Part shown: one piece after another, positions 46,655-55,456 of the stretch
Layout: each line of letters opens with the position of its first letter
Numbering within the stretch: position 1 is the first letter of the stretch
Source: Nitrosomonadales bacterium
Lineage (GTDB): Bacteria > Pseudomonadota > Gammaproteobacteria > Burkholderiales > Gallionellaceae
Length of the DNA: 64,000 nt
Direction: 5' to 3'
Assembly: GCA_016218415.1 (NCBI GenBank)
Contig: JACRED010000008.1
Span: 62,001-126,000, forward strand
Made by a program: the position numbers and the translations under genes
Notes under the pieces: model-generated
The model's input: only the letters and a program-made list of their open reading frames with translations
What the model was told of the DNA's origin: nothing
Database searches by the model: none

Positions 46655-49540
46655 CTACGCGCCATCCCAACTCCATGAGTTTCCTCTTGGGCTTTTGTGC
46701 TGACCGATTGATTCGATGACTTCGTCCATGAGGAAATTGCCGAGGTGGCGATAGCTTTCAAACTGCGCTTCGTCGAAAAACTGATCGCCCGTGGTCTGGT
46801 GCGGGAAATCCCCGTTGGTTTTGGCGTACTGTCGGACATCCTCCGGAATATCCTTTAACAGGCTGGGCTTGATGTAGAGCAATACTCCCCAGTGGCCGTT
46901 TTCCTTGGCGTTTTTGTCTCCGTCAAGTGCAGGGTAGACGATGTCCCCCAGCGCATAACAACTTGGGCTATTGCCCTCCGTATCGGCGCGCAGCTCATCC
47001 AGCCTGATATCGATGGTCACGCCAAAGTCAATGTAGCATTTGCGGATCAGGTTGGCGGCATCTTCGAAAGTGCGTTCTTCGTCCTGACCGGCATCGACCA
47101 CCATGATGTAGCGGCAGCGGCGGCGCACTAATTCATACACGCCAAGGTTTTCGAAATGTCCGCCATCCGAAAGATAGACAAAGGCGTCCTTGTCGTCCGT
47201 CTGGCCGAATAATTCCTTGAGCAGGTATTCCCCGCCCATCGCCGGGCTCTTGCGCCGGATCGAATTGCCCCGAATGGCTTTTGCTTCCGGATTGGGGCAC
47301 CAATGCCCGAGACGGACGTTGAATACGGTCAACAGGAAGGCGACAGCCGGCGAGCTGTGATAGCCCATGTTCGGGCTGGCGGCTGCGCCGGAGGTCGCCA
47401 TGGCCGTACCCAGCTGGACACCGCCCATATATTGCATGGAGTCGTAGTAACCGCCTCCCTGCTGGCTGGCATTGGGCGGATAGTGGAAACCGCAGGCGAC
47501 GGGTGAGAAGGTGAACGAGAATGCCTTGCGATCCTGCCAGGCGAGATTGCCGTCATGCACCAGATTGAGCGCGGTGTTGACCAGATGCAGCGGGCGTTGT
47601 TTCAGCTCGGCCAGTGTGATGTCGTCGCATGGGTCGAAGCCGGTGAAGGAATTGGGAATACGGCTGTCACCGCGCCCTGCGCCAAGATAGCAGCGCGTCA
47701 GACGGTTGCGGTAGAAGTGGTGGATGGAAAACAAGTTTACATCCAAACGCCAAGCGAGGACGAGGAAGACTATGCTGCCGGAGATCAGGACGTACCATAG
47801 CCCAATGATGTCGGCATTATTGTTGATTAGCAGGGAATGCCTCAGGAATTCGCTGAAAGGAGGGGATGAATTTTGGGCTGTCACAGCAAGATTTAAGTTG
47901 TCCGGCGTTCTCTCTGTGCCGAATTTGAACATCAGCGCATGCACTGCCCACGAAGTTGCCACCAGATAGCCCAGCACAAACACATAGGGCGCGACGCGTG
48001 TAATCCACCCTTTCCATCTGGCGTTTTTTTGTTCGGAGGAACCAGGGCTTTTGCCAAATATTGCTCCAGCAAGCGAAGATGTAACCCAAGCCAATCCACC
48101 TGCAGCGATGAATTTTCTCTCCAGCATGTCAAACATGGGAGGTATGTAAATCAGCAGTATATGGATACCTGTCCATGCCACCGCAACCAACAGAACATAT
48201 CCTCCCAAGCGTGCCCACCATTCCAGTTGGCTTACGCGAAACAGGCGCGCCATCAGCCCCTGATGCAGCACCAGGATCAGGCAAAAAATCAAGAGGAGCA
48301 GCGGGGTGCCGAAGCCCGTCGCCCACCACAGGCGAATGTCTTCGTTCTGTTGCGCGACGGCATGAGATAGCAGATATATCAGCCATCCGCCGAAAGCGCC
48401 GGTCGTTAATGCGCTCAATAAGATGCCCAGTGCGAATTTGAATGGTGATGGTGACGTTCTGCCTGAGGTGTGCATGAATGTTTCAGGAATTTTGCCCGTG
48501 CTCTTGTCTTGAGTGTGAGGACGCGCGCTACCTTTCAACAAATATCCTATTAAAAAGTACAGCACATAGCCTATCCAAGGCAGGACATAAATGATCGCCC
48601 ACATTCCGGCAATGAGCGCAGGGGCTTCAATGGATTCAATTGCAGTAAATAGCGGTGAGGAGATGAGCATCCCGTCCTTGCTAACTATCGCCAGTGTGCC
48701 AAAAATCTCTTTGAGCAGGCTTATCTGGTTAGCATTGTTGTAGCTGCTATTGTTCATCCAGGAATTTGGCAAGAGGCTGGTCGAATATATCCACAAGTTC
48801 CGACTATAGGCAGCCAATATTGCCATGAGAATGATGAGCAATATCGGCTGCATCTCTTGATCTTTCGGCATCACAGCGTATTTAGTGCCAGTACAGCTTC
48901 GCGGCTTTGGCAAATGTGCGGCGCACAAGAAAACTGCACAGAAAGTCAATAATAAACTTAGCAGCAGCCACCGTAATCGGGGTTCTATCCAGCCGATGCT
49001 ATTGAGCGTCAGCAACATCACTTGCAGAAACAGAAGAAGCAACGCAAATAGTAAGCCAAGGGTGACCTGGTTAAGCAAGGTGTTGCGCAGCCAAGTGCCG
49101 ATTGCTGCAAACGTGTCGCCAGACCAGCCTTTCCTGGGTGTCAGGTAGTTGCTGTAGCTGCGCAGCCATTTGATGGAATCGTGCTCGGCGCCCGATTCGC
49201 GCGAGGCGCGTAGCGATTCTTGGAAGGCTTCGACTCGTTGCCTGTCCGGCGCGGTTTCTGGCTTCTCTTCATTGCGGGGGTGGCGGTGTATTTGCGCGGA
49301 AAGCCAGGAGCCGATGTAGCCGCCGCCCGATACTGTGGAGAGATAATCGAATTTTCCCAGAAGATTTTTTCCGGCCAGCGACTGGATGATGCCGAGATTG
49401 AAAGTCGCGCTACGGATACCGCCACCGGAAAAGGCCAACCCCGTCAGGTTTTCCTTCGACTTTTCCGCGCCCCGATTATTCCCAAGCTGTTTTTTTATCA
49501 GCTCCAGCTCATCGTCCAAAACTTTCGAAAAATGATTCAT
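46655..49540 (-). CDS. Multi-TM patatin-like phospholipase
   Basis: 961 residues. The N-terminal patatin part has GLAFSGGGIRSATFNLGI (oxyanion loop) and the nucleophile region YLSTVSGGGYIGSW. The second catalytic half is near the C-terminus (FVYLSDGGHFENLGVYELV, supplying the DG-type Asp). Between these two halves lie about eight to ten hydrophobic helices, so the hydrolase is membrane-embedded. AAGGGG 6 nt upstream supports ATG 49540. It is the distal gene of the minus-strand hydrolase run that begins near the lux box at 55227. Substrates are unknown but probably membrane lipids. Confidence 0.82.
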   Translation of the reverse strand: MNHFSKVLDDELELIKKQLGNNRGAEKSKENLTGLAFSGGGIRSATFNLGIIQSLAGKNLLGKFDYLSTVSGGGYIGSWLSAQIHRHPRNEEKPETAPDRQRVEAFQESLRASRESGAEHDSIKWLRSYSNYLTPRKGWSGDTFAAIGTWLRNTLLNQVTLGLLFALLLLFLQVMLLTLNSIGWIEPRLRWLLLSLLLTFCAVFLCAAHLPKPRSCTGTKYAVMPKDQEMQPILLIILMAILAAYSRNLWIYSTSLLPNSWMNNSSYNNANQISLLKEIFGTLAIVSKDGMLISSPLFTAIESIEAPALIAGMWAIIYVLPWIGYVLYFLIGYLLKGSARPHTQDKSTGKIPETFMHTSGRTSPSPFKFALGILLSALTTGAFGGWLIYLLSHAVAQQNEDIRLWWATGFGTPLLLLIFCLILVLHQGLMARLFRVSQLEWWARLGGYVLLVAVAWTGIHILLIYIPPMFDMLERKFIAAGGLAWVTSSLAGAIFGKSPGSSEQKNARWKGWITRVAPYVFVLGYLVATSWAVHALMFKFGTERTPDNLNLAVTAQNSSPPFSEFLRHSLLINNNADIIGLWYVLISGSIVFLVLAWRLDVNLFSIHHFYRNRLTRCYLGAGRGDSRIPNSFTGFDPCDDITLAELKQRPLHLVNTALNLVHDGNLAWQDRKAFSFTFSPVACGFHYPPNASQQGGGYYDSMQYMGGVQLGTAMATSGAAASPNMGYHSSPAVAFLLTVFNVRLGHWCPNPEAKAIRGNSIRRKSPAMGGEYLLKELFGQTDDKDAFVYLSDGGHFENLGVYELVRRRCRYIMVVDAGQDEERTFEDAANLIRKCYIDFGVTIDIRLDELRADTEGNSPSCYALGDIVYPALDGDKNAKENGHWGVLLYIKPSLLKDIPEDVRQYAKTNGDFPHQTTGDQFFDEAQFESYRHLGNFLMDEVIESIGQHKSPRGNSWSWDGA

Positions 49541-49675
49541 ATTGTCCCCTTGTGTTCGTTGCTGTTTATTTCAGCACATTAAACTGCCCATGTTCACGGG
49601 CTCTCGACCAGGCCCTGCACATATTCGAACTTTCCGGTTTGCGAATTCTTCACGTAGCTCAGGATTTCCTTGGGG

Positions 49676-50251
49676 TTATTGCCATATCCGGGCGGGAGCA
49701 GCGAGACATATGTCCGGTCGAATATCGTTTGCGAGTTTGGTTTGTTGAGCTACTTTTCTGGCGTCGTCAACCGCATTCCCAGTGCTGTTAGCCACAGCTT
49801 GCGCTAATGCATCCGCAGCCTCAACGGCAAGCTTGTCAGCTTGTTGCCTGAATTGCACAGCTGTGTCATTCGGTTGTTGCGCATCATTAAGCTTTGCCTT
49901 AACAATATCGGCACTTGTCCGAGTTGGCGATTTTAAAGGCGCATACCATCTACCAAAAGGATAAGCGCGCAGGGATACCATATTGCCTACGCCATGTTGT
50001 TGGGCAGCCCCGGCATTTTTGACCACCACGATCCGGCTCCGATATCGAACCAATCCGGATCCTGTAGGCAATTCATGGGGCGTTCTTGTACCCAATTTTC
50101 CATTGTTCGGGGAAGCGCAGTTTTCCGCTATGGCTGGTCGTGATGTCGCCGTCAGCGCTAGCGATACGGCAATGAGTGCATCTAAATAATTACGTTTTTG
50201 CGAACATTTATCGACTGGTGCCAAGAAAAAAGTTCGGGTTCTTGCAATCAT
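49676..50251 (-). CDS. Periplasmic hypothetical protein, probably frameshifted at its 3' end
   Basis: 191 residues from ATG 50251 (GGTGA 5 nt upstream). It has a signal-like segment (LDALIAVSLALTATSRPAIA), a beta-rich middle and an Ala-rich helical part (AADALAQAVANSTGN). The C-terminus (…NDIRPDICLAAPARIWQ) looks unnatural. A neighbouring frame instead reads FDRTYVSLLPPGYGNNPKEI followed by LSYVKNSQTGKFEYV and stops at 49594. A copy of that C-terminal motif occurs again at 51876-51947. The change of frame would lie near 49730-49745. Confidence 0.55.
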   Translation of the reverse strand: MIARTRTFFLAPVDKCSQKRNYLDALIAVSLALTATSRPAIAENCASPNNGKLGTRTPHELPTGSGLVRYRSRIVVVKNAGAAQQHGVGNMVSLRAYPFGRWYAPLKSPTRTSADIVKAKLNDAQQPNDTAVQFRQQADKLAVEAADALAQAVANSTGNAVDDARKVAQQTKLANDIRPDICLAAPARIWQ

Positions 50252-50298
50252 GACCATCACCTTTGTCAAAAAGTTAACTGGGGTGCCCAAGGGGGAGC

Positions 50299-51810
50299 CT
50301 AGAAACTTCCAATTTCCATCTCGACGCCCCAAGAAGCAGTTTTTTTATAGTATTGAGCCAGGTCACTCCCATAACCGGTTTGCCACCAGAATGTTATGGG
50401 AAGCTCTTCTAATTTGGTACCTGCTTCCACGCGCGCGGTGGAGTACTTGAATGGCCGCACGTAACCGGTTTCGAGTATGAGGGCAAGCTTCTTGATCGCT
50501 CCCGTTTTAAATTGACGTTTCAAAATGCCGGATAATCCATTGACAGCTTTCCTAGATTTTCCTTCTGGATTGCTCTCCCAACTGTTGTATTCCTCAGAAA
50601 CTCCCTGAAAGAGGCCATTTGCGAGAAAGTACTTGGCGCTGAGATAACCCGAGGTCAGGTTGTTTTCGTTCGGCCACATATGTTTTGCGTTGACCTCCAA
50701 ATAGTCCCATCCGCGACTTAAATAATCATTCGCAAAGTCGGCATTACCATCCCTCAACATCGCATTTTCGCGTGCGCGCAGATATTGCTGGAGCGAATTT
50801 ATGGATTGCCCATTGGACTCGTGGACATAAGAAAAATCAATGTAATCAAAAGGAGCTAAATTATTTTGGCGCCAGATTAATTTTGGATTGAATCTTTTTC
50901 CGATAACCGGCGACGATTGCCGATAGGCAATATATTGTCCGAAGCGGCCCGTGAAAGCGAGATACAAATTAGAATCGTGACTAACATTGTCGCGAATGAT
51001 GTGGGGAAATAAACGGTACTTTACGGAAACTTTAAAGTCCATGAACGGCACGTCATCATTATCAAATGTGTACCCTATTGTATTGGGCTCATAACTTTCC
51101 AAGGGTAGGACATTTGGTTCAAAAGGTTCTGCCCTTGCTGGAGAAGGCGGGCAGAATGCAATTATCAACGTCAACCAGAAGCAAACTGAATGGATCGAAT
51201 TTTTCAAAATATGATGCAATTTTGCGGGAGGCCATAGTTCTATAGGCGAAGTTAAGGGTGTTTGTTCATTCCGCCCTCCGGCCTCGTCTGTCTCGGTGAA
51301 GTAAAGTGGGAGCACGCAATTAGATACTTTTACGTGGCCGATTTCGTATGCTTCGTCTTGCACGGCATCGCACATTTCATATCTATGGAACACGATTTTT
51401 CCCGATCCGTTCGGATGAGGATGAGGTCCTTGTACCAGCAGATTTACCTGAGGATCGCCGATCAATTCCAGCGCTTCGTGGGCAAGGGTTACGCTCCAAT
51501 CTTCGCCGAGCTTTTTGGACAACTCGGTAAAGACAAAACCATGGGGTATCCCCTTGTTGTTGAAGTGGTAGCCCAGCGCATCTTTCATATTGGTTTTGTC
51601 CCAAAGATAAAGGATGGCGTCGCCGCGCATATCCACGGGGGATTGTGCGGATGGTTTACTGCTGGAATTTCCTTCCAGCCTTAGCTTCGCGCCGAAGCTC
51701 GAGCAGGGTTCAAAATCTTCGGCTATCTGCCGGTTGATGGCGCGGATGACGCGCTGAACTTCTTCGTTGGGGATATTTTCTGAGGTCAGGTTGATGATGG
51801 TGATAATCAT
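50299..51810 (-). CDS. Zincin-like / outer-membrane phospholipase A (OMPLA) fusion
   Basis: 503 residues in one frame. Residues 1-195 form a soluble domain with VTLAHEALELIGDPQVNLL and FHRYEMCDAVQDEAYEIGH, a pattern of HE...D/E metalloprotease-like proteins. Residues 203-227 look like a signal peptide (FWLTLIIAFCPPSPARA) although internal. Residues 240-503 resemble OMPLA: YRLFPHIIRDN, YIAYRQSSPV, YVHESNGQS (H330, S332) and SRGWDYLEV. The Asn of the OMPLA triad appears to be Asp 369. The C-terminal GVEMEIGSF ends in Phe as in barrels. A fusion of two genes, or a merged pair with an internal start, are alternatives. Confidence 0.7.
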   Translation of the reverse strand: MIITIINLTSENIPNEEVQRVIRAINRQIAEDFEPCSSFGAKLRLEGNSSSKPSAQSPVDMRGDAILYLWDKTNMKDALGYHFNNKGIPHGFVFTELSKKLGEDWSVTLAHEALELIGDPQVNLLVQGPHPHPNGSGKIVFHRYEMCDAVQDEAYEIGHVKVSNCVLPLYFTETDEAGGRNEQTPLTSPIELWPPAKLHHILKNSIHSVCFWLTLIIAFCPPSPARAEPFEPNVLPLESYEPNTIGYTFDNDDVPFMDFKVSVKYRLFPHIIRDNVSHDSNLYLAFTGRFGQYIAYRQSSPVIGKRFNPKLIWRQNNLAPFDYIDFSYVHESNGQSINSLQQYLRARENAMLRDGNADFANDYLSRGWDYLEVNAKHMWPNENNLTSGYLSAKYFLANGLFQGVSEEYNSWESNPEGKSRKAVNGLSGILKRQFKTGAIKKLALILETGYVRPFKYSTARVEAGTKLEELPITFWWQTGYGSDLAQYYKKTASWGVEMEIGSF

Positions 51811-51875
51811 GTGTATGTTCCGCCTTTAAAAAAATAACCTGTAGCTGAGCTCCAACGATAGTAGGCAGCTATTTC

Positions 51876-51947
51876 TCACTTCGGGGTCTCGAATAGTCCC
51901 GGCACGTATTCGAATTTCTGATTCTGCGGATTCTTCACATAGCTCAG
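51876..51947 (-). pseudogene. Orphan copy of the LSYVKN...KFEYV C-terminal motif
   Basis: A 23-residue tail (LSYVKNPQNQKFEYVPGL plus FETPK and stop) in a frame unrelated to the adjacent genes. It matches the alternative-frame tail near 49594-49663 (LSYVKNSQTGKFEYVQGL plus VESP). It is probably the remnant of a truncated paralogue between the hydrolase gene and the OMPLA fusion. Confidence 0.5.
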
Positions 51948-51955
51948 TGAACACA

Positions 51956-52005
51956 GGGTCAGCATCACTTTACTGTGCTGGATAAAAGCATGGTGGTGCT
52001 GACCC
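51956..52005. other. Inverted repeat downstream of the 965-residue hydrolase
   Basis: Arms GGGTCAGCATCA (51956-51967) and TGGTGCTGACCC (51994-52005) pair at 11 of 12 positions with a 26-nt loop. No T-run follows. It may be an mRNA stability or attenuation hairpin inside the putative operon, or the scar of a small mobile element. Confidence 0.45.
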
Positions 52006-52023
52006 ATTTTGCTCAACAGCTTG

Positions 52024-54921
52024 CTAAAACCCGACCAAATCATCGACCGGCAGCGCGAGTGGTGCGCCGGTGATCCGCTCCAGCGTTTTACCGATGATTT
52101 CGACATTGTTGTCGAAGCCGCCGTGTGATGCGCTTTCGCTCTTCTCTTGCATATCGGCGCCGTTGCCGCGCCGGGTGAGTATTTTCTCCTCTTTGTGGAT
52201 TGTCAGGCGGTCCTTCAGCTCACTTATTTTCACGGCATTGCGCCAGTTGGTGAGGGCTTCGGCGGTGCTTGACGAGCCATCCCAGCCGGCATACTGCGGG
52301 TTGTAGACATTCTCCAGGCCGAGGATGGGCATGCGCAAATCGGCCTCCAGCGCGTTGGAAACGAAGTAGAGCAGGGACTTCTGGTAAACATACGCCACGT
52401 TGTCATCCTGCTCGCGCTGATCCGCCAGGATGTCCAGATGCAGCTTCTTCATGATCTCGCCTTGTGGTGCATAGTGCCGGTTGGCAAAGGCGACCGTGCA
52501 AGCAGGTGCGTACAAATGGACGGATTTGACGCTGTTGGTCAGATTTTTCTGCGCCAGGTTGTCGAGCAATCTGCCCAAAACAATTGATCCGGCGGAATGG
52601 CCCATCAGGTGCAGTTCGAATTTGTCGCCCCAACTGCCGGCCAGCGAGCGCAGCGCATCGGTCAGCAGGTCGCCGCCCCGGCCGCTTTCCGCCGCGAGTT
52701 CGGCGTTTTCCTTCATCTCGCTCCACAGCGGGCGGGCGAGCGGGCGTCCGATGGTTTTTTCGACGACGGGATCGGTGATCTTGTCGTTTATCCAATCGCG
52801 GATGCCCCCGGCCATGCCTGTCCTGAGCCTGTCGAAGCGGCCCGCCGCGCCGGGGCTGACTTTATCCGCCAGAATGCCGCCCAGCGATTCGAGCAGGCCG
52901 CTCTTCCACACCAGGAACAGGGGGTAACAGCCATTGCCGAGGAAATATCGCCCCATTGCCTGGGCGCGTTGAATCGCGTCTGCTTCACTGTTGAGGCCGC
53001 CGTGCGCATAGATCACCAGGCGTTTCTTCTCGTGCGGGTTCTGCCGGAACCAGGCATCCGGCATCACACACGCCTGATTCTGCAGGGTGCGAGTGACGCC
53101 ATCCAGCTTGTCGAAGCGGCTGATCTTGCCGTTGTTGCCCAGCATGATGCTGTGCTGGTAGGCCTTCTCCTCGTCCCACCAGTTGGTGTGTGCGGCGGCG
53201 GATGCAGCGCCCGCAACTTTTTTTCCGCCCGAGGCGAGGCGGCCCGAGACTACCCCCGGCACGCCCATCGCGGCAACCCAGACGTCCATCGCATGCGCCA
53301 TCCAATCCGCGTAGCCGATCACGGCAAAACCGCCGGCTCCCCATTTGTTGCCCCATGAATTCTGGATCACGAAACCGGTACGATTGAAGCCTACCAGCGC
53401 GTAAGAGTGTCCGCCCCTTCGTGAGGGTTTGCCGTTGTATTCGATCACCGGAAGCGTGGCATGGGATGTCGGCGGCTTGGCGCTGGTTTTCACCGTATCC
53501 CAGCCTTTATGGGTATAGGACGAAACGTATATCGCGCCGACTTCCAGAATCGCTGCCTGCATGTCGGTGATGGCCTGAGGGTCGATGCGGTAATACACCC
53601 CCAGCGTTCGTTCGATGGCGTCGCTGTCCCAGCCGGATATGGGCAGCGCATCGTCCCCAGTCGCGTAAGGCCATCTGGATTCAAGGCAAACACCGTTGTG
53701 ATACCAGCCCTTGAGCGCGCCCCGGCAGCTTGAGCCGTCGTAGTTTTCGCCCTCGTATTCATCGAAACGCCGGGCGAATTTGTACAACATGCGCGGGCTG
53801 ACCGACTCGAGTTTCTTCGGCATTCCGGCAGATCGCCAGCGCAGGTAGTTGATGACGCAGGCCAGGCCGAAACCGGTGCATGCCCCTTCCTGTCCCTGAT
53901 CCAGTATGAGTCCGGCCTGGGTATAGGTGCCCATGAAGTGCTTGATGTCGCCATCCGCCGGAAATATTTGCGGCAGCGAGTGCGGCGGTGGCATGTACTG
54001 CCGGTCGCGCAGATCCGCCGGGTCACGCGTCACATTGAGGGTTGCGCGTCGCGCCGCGATAGGGGCTGCCGCTTTGGCCATCGCTCCGACGAGTGGTTTC
54101 GCGGCGGCGGCCCATGCCTGCTGCGCCATGCGGAAAGTGTCGGTAAACCGCTCCAGACCGTGGGTGCCGCCATTAACCACTTTGCGCGCCGCCTTCAGGT
54201 CGTTCCTGGCGAGTGCTGTGTCCAGTTTTTCCCTGTTCGCATCAAGATAGGCTGCCAGCAGGCAGGCGGCGACTTCAGGCGCGCAGGCGCTATCCGGGTT
54301 ATCGACCAGCGGAATGTCGAGTACGTCGCCGTACTTGATGTAATTGTCGCGCCCGGTCAATTGCACAAAACCCCGCCCGCGATAGCGCGCACCATCGCCC
54401 GGATTCTTGTTGCCCAGCTTATGTTCGTATGCGCTGAAGGCGGCCTGGCCGGGCAGCGTGTTGAAGTGGGAGGGCAATTCGGCAATCGGCACAAATCCCT
54501 CGGTTTCCGCACGTATCGTGCCCAGCGCGGTGCAGATCATGTTTACATCGGTCAGGCCAAAGGCCGCCAGTGCTGCGGTCACATAAGGCAGATTTCTGGC
54601 GATGCTGGATGTTCGGGTGTAGGGAAATAGCTTGCTTACCGTGGCTGCGCCCACCACAACAGCAAGCTTTGCTGGCGGCGAAATGCCCAAGGCGGACAAG
54701 GTGCGCGGCCCGGCGATGCCGTCCGCCACCAGCCCCACGCTGGCCTGCCAGGCCCGCAACGCGGTCTCGGTGCCAGCGTCGAATTCATTGCCGGCGGCCA
54801 AGCCGGCATAAGCCGCTGCGCCTTCGCCCAAGGCGTTGTGCAAAGCTTTCTTCAGCGCTGCTACCTCCTTGCCGGCATTGCCACGCATCAACAGTAACAT
54901 TCTGATTTTCGCGCTTTCCAT
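52024..54921 (-). CDS. Four-domain envelope hydrolase (PG-binding, GH19, papain-like, alpha/beta hydrolase)
   Basis: 965 residues without a signal peptide. Residues 14-80 are a peptidoglycan-binding domain (FDAGTETALRAWQASVGL). Residues 92-285 are GH19 muramidase/chitinase-like with candidate acid E139 (RAETEGFVPIAEL) and YRGRGFVQLTGRDNY. Residues 310-555 are papain-like, with Q343/C348 in QGQEGACTGFG, H505 in GGHSYALVGF and N521 in IQNSWGNKWGAGGF. Residues 632-830 are an alpha/beta hydrolase with VIYAHGGLN and nucleophile S776 in LMGHSAGSI. All catalytic residues seem present. Residues about 690-706 come from a dispersed repeat. It is the first gene after the lux box at 55227. Confidence 0.85.
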   Translation of the reverse strand: MESAKIRMLLLMRGNAGKEVAALKKALHNALGEGAAAYAGLAAGNEFDAGTETALRAWQASVGLVADGIAGPRTLSALGISPPAKLAVVVGAATVSKLFPYTRTSSIARNLPYVTAALAAFGLTDVNMICTALGTIRAETEGFVPIAELPSHFNTLPGQAAFSAYEHKLGNKNPGDGARYRGRGFVQLTGRDNYIKYGDVLDIPLVDNPDSACAPEVAACLLAAYLDANREKLDTALARNDLKAARKVVNGGTHGLERFTDTFRMAQQAWAAAAKPLVGAMAKAAAPIAARRATLNVTRDPADLRDRQYMPPPHSLPQIFPADGDIKHFMGTYTQAGLILDQGQEGACTGFGLACVINYLRWRSAGMPKKLESVSPRMLYKFARRFDEYEGENYDGSSCRGALKGWYHNGVCLESRWPYATGDDALPISGWDSDAIERTLGVYYRIDPQAITDMQAAILEVGAIYVSSYTHKGWDTVKTSAKPPTSHATLPVIEYNGKPSRRGGHSYALVGFNRTGFVIQNSWGNKWGAGGFAVIGYADWMAHAMDVWVAAMGVPGVVSGRLASGGKKVAGAASAAAHTNWWDEEKAYQHSIMLGNNGKISRFDKLDGVTRTLQNQACVMPDAWFRQNPHEKKRLVIYAHGGLNSEADAIQRAQAMGRYFLGNGCYPLFLVWKSGLLESLGGILADKVSPGAAGRFDRLRTGMAGGIRDWINDKITDPVVEKTIGRPLARPLWSEMKENAELAAESGRGGDLLTDALRSLAGSWGDKFELHLMGHSAGSIVLGRLLDNLAQKNLTNSVKSVHLYAPACTVAFANRHYAPQGEIMKKLHLDILADQREQDDNVAYVYQKSLLYFVSNALEADLRMPILGLENVYNPQYAGWDGSSSTAEALTNWRNAVKISELKDRLTIHKEEKILTRRGNGADMQEKSESASHGGFDNNVEIIGKTLERITGAPLALPVDDLVGF
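52816..52845. repeat. Dispersed repeat unit inside the hydrolase gene
   Basis: GCCTGTCCTGAGCCTGTCGA and the following AGCGGCCCGC match the unit at 20299-20328 in lnt at all but two positions. Here it is read in frame on the opposite strand (GRFDRLRTG). Confidence 0.8.
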
Positions 54922-55197
54922 TTTTCATGCTCCCTTCATGGTGGTTGAACTACGCCGTAGTGAAAATCGAATACACAAATTGACCGTGAAGAAATCAAGC
55001 GGTGCCGGGTATCCATGGGATCTGCAGGCAAGCATGGTGAGCATGTAGTCTTACGCGCATGAGTGAGTTGACGCAGCGCGCACCATGAATGCAGCCCCAA
55101 ATTTTTGACGGAAAAATGCTTTGCTTGCTGCATAATTCGGCCATCTCCCGAAGCAACCAAGCGCAAACCTAAACCTGCTTGTTGAACATTCGTACCG

Positions 55198-55203
55198 ATT
55201 CTA
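55198..55203 (-). promoter_or_regulatory. -10 element of the hydrolase promoter
   Basis: TAGAAT on the minus strand begins 23 nt after the lux box. This puts the box centre at about -43.5, the class II LuxR-activated position. Confidence 0.5.
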
Positions 55204-55226
55204 TGCCGTTCGAATCATTTGCATAA

Positions 55227-55242
55227 CTATCATTTCTGATAG
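55227..55242. promoter_or_regulatory. lux box 1
   Basis: CTATCATTTCTGATAG, an inverted repeat differing at one base from lux box 2 (56580). It lies between the hydrolase gene (306 nt to its start) and luxR (215 nt). Confidence 0.65.
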
Positions 55243-55456
55243 GGGGAGCGGCTTGGCAATGCGCAGAATTTGACCGTCAACAAGCCTCTGTAGTATTTGG
55301 GCTATTTGGAATATCATTCTGTTTGCCTAGGCTTTTTCTCCGCCTGATCTGGCGGAGATACTCTGGTTACAACCCATACCGTTCAGTGTGGGAGGCATGC
55401 ACAACAGGCTGTACTCAATTCAATCCTCCAAAGAGAGGAGCGTGAGGGGAGGGTGT

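Larger units (their letters stand above)
54922..55456. promoter_or_regulatory. Divergent regulatory region, hydrolase operon / luxR
   Basis: A 535-bp non-coding region, AT-richer than average. It contains a lux box at 55227-55242, a short palindrome ACTACGCCGTAGT at 54949-54961 close to the hydrolase start, a TTGACC hexamer at 55270 on the luxR side, and the strong luxR ribosome-binding site. I see no gene in it. The 270-nt leader before the hydrolase start is long. Confidence 0.6.

Noticed and set aside
51876..52106. 76-codon minus-strand open frame after the hydrolase gene
   Set aside because: Its upstream two-thirds overlap the hydrolase gene and a hairpin. Only the last 23 codons resemble another sequence, so it is listed as a fragment.
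52024..54921. Prophage endolysin/tail region
   Set aside because: PG-binding and GH19 domains suggested a phage, but no holin, capsid, portal, terminase or integrase is present nearby, and the protease and lipase domains do not fit an endolysin.
54949..54961. ACTACGCCGTAGT as a third lux box
   Set aside because: It is palindromic but shares no bases with the CTATCA...TGATAG pattern, and its distance to the start codon is too short.
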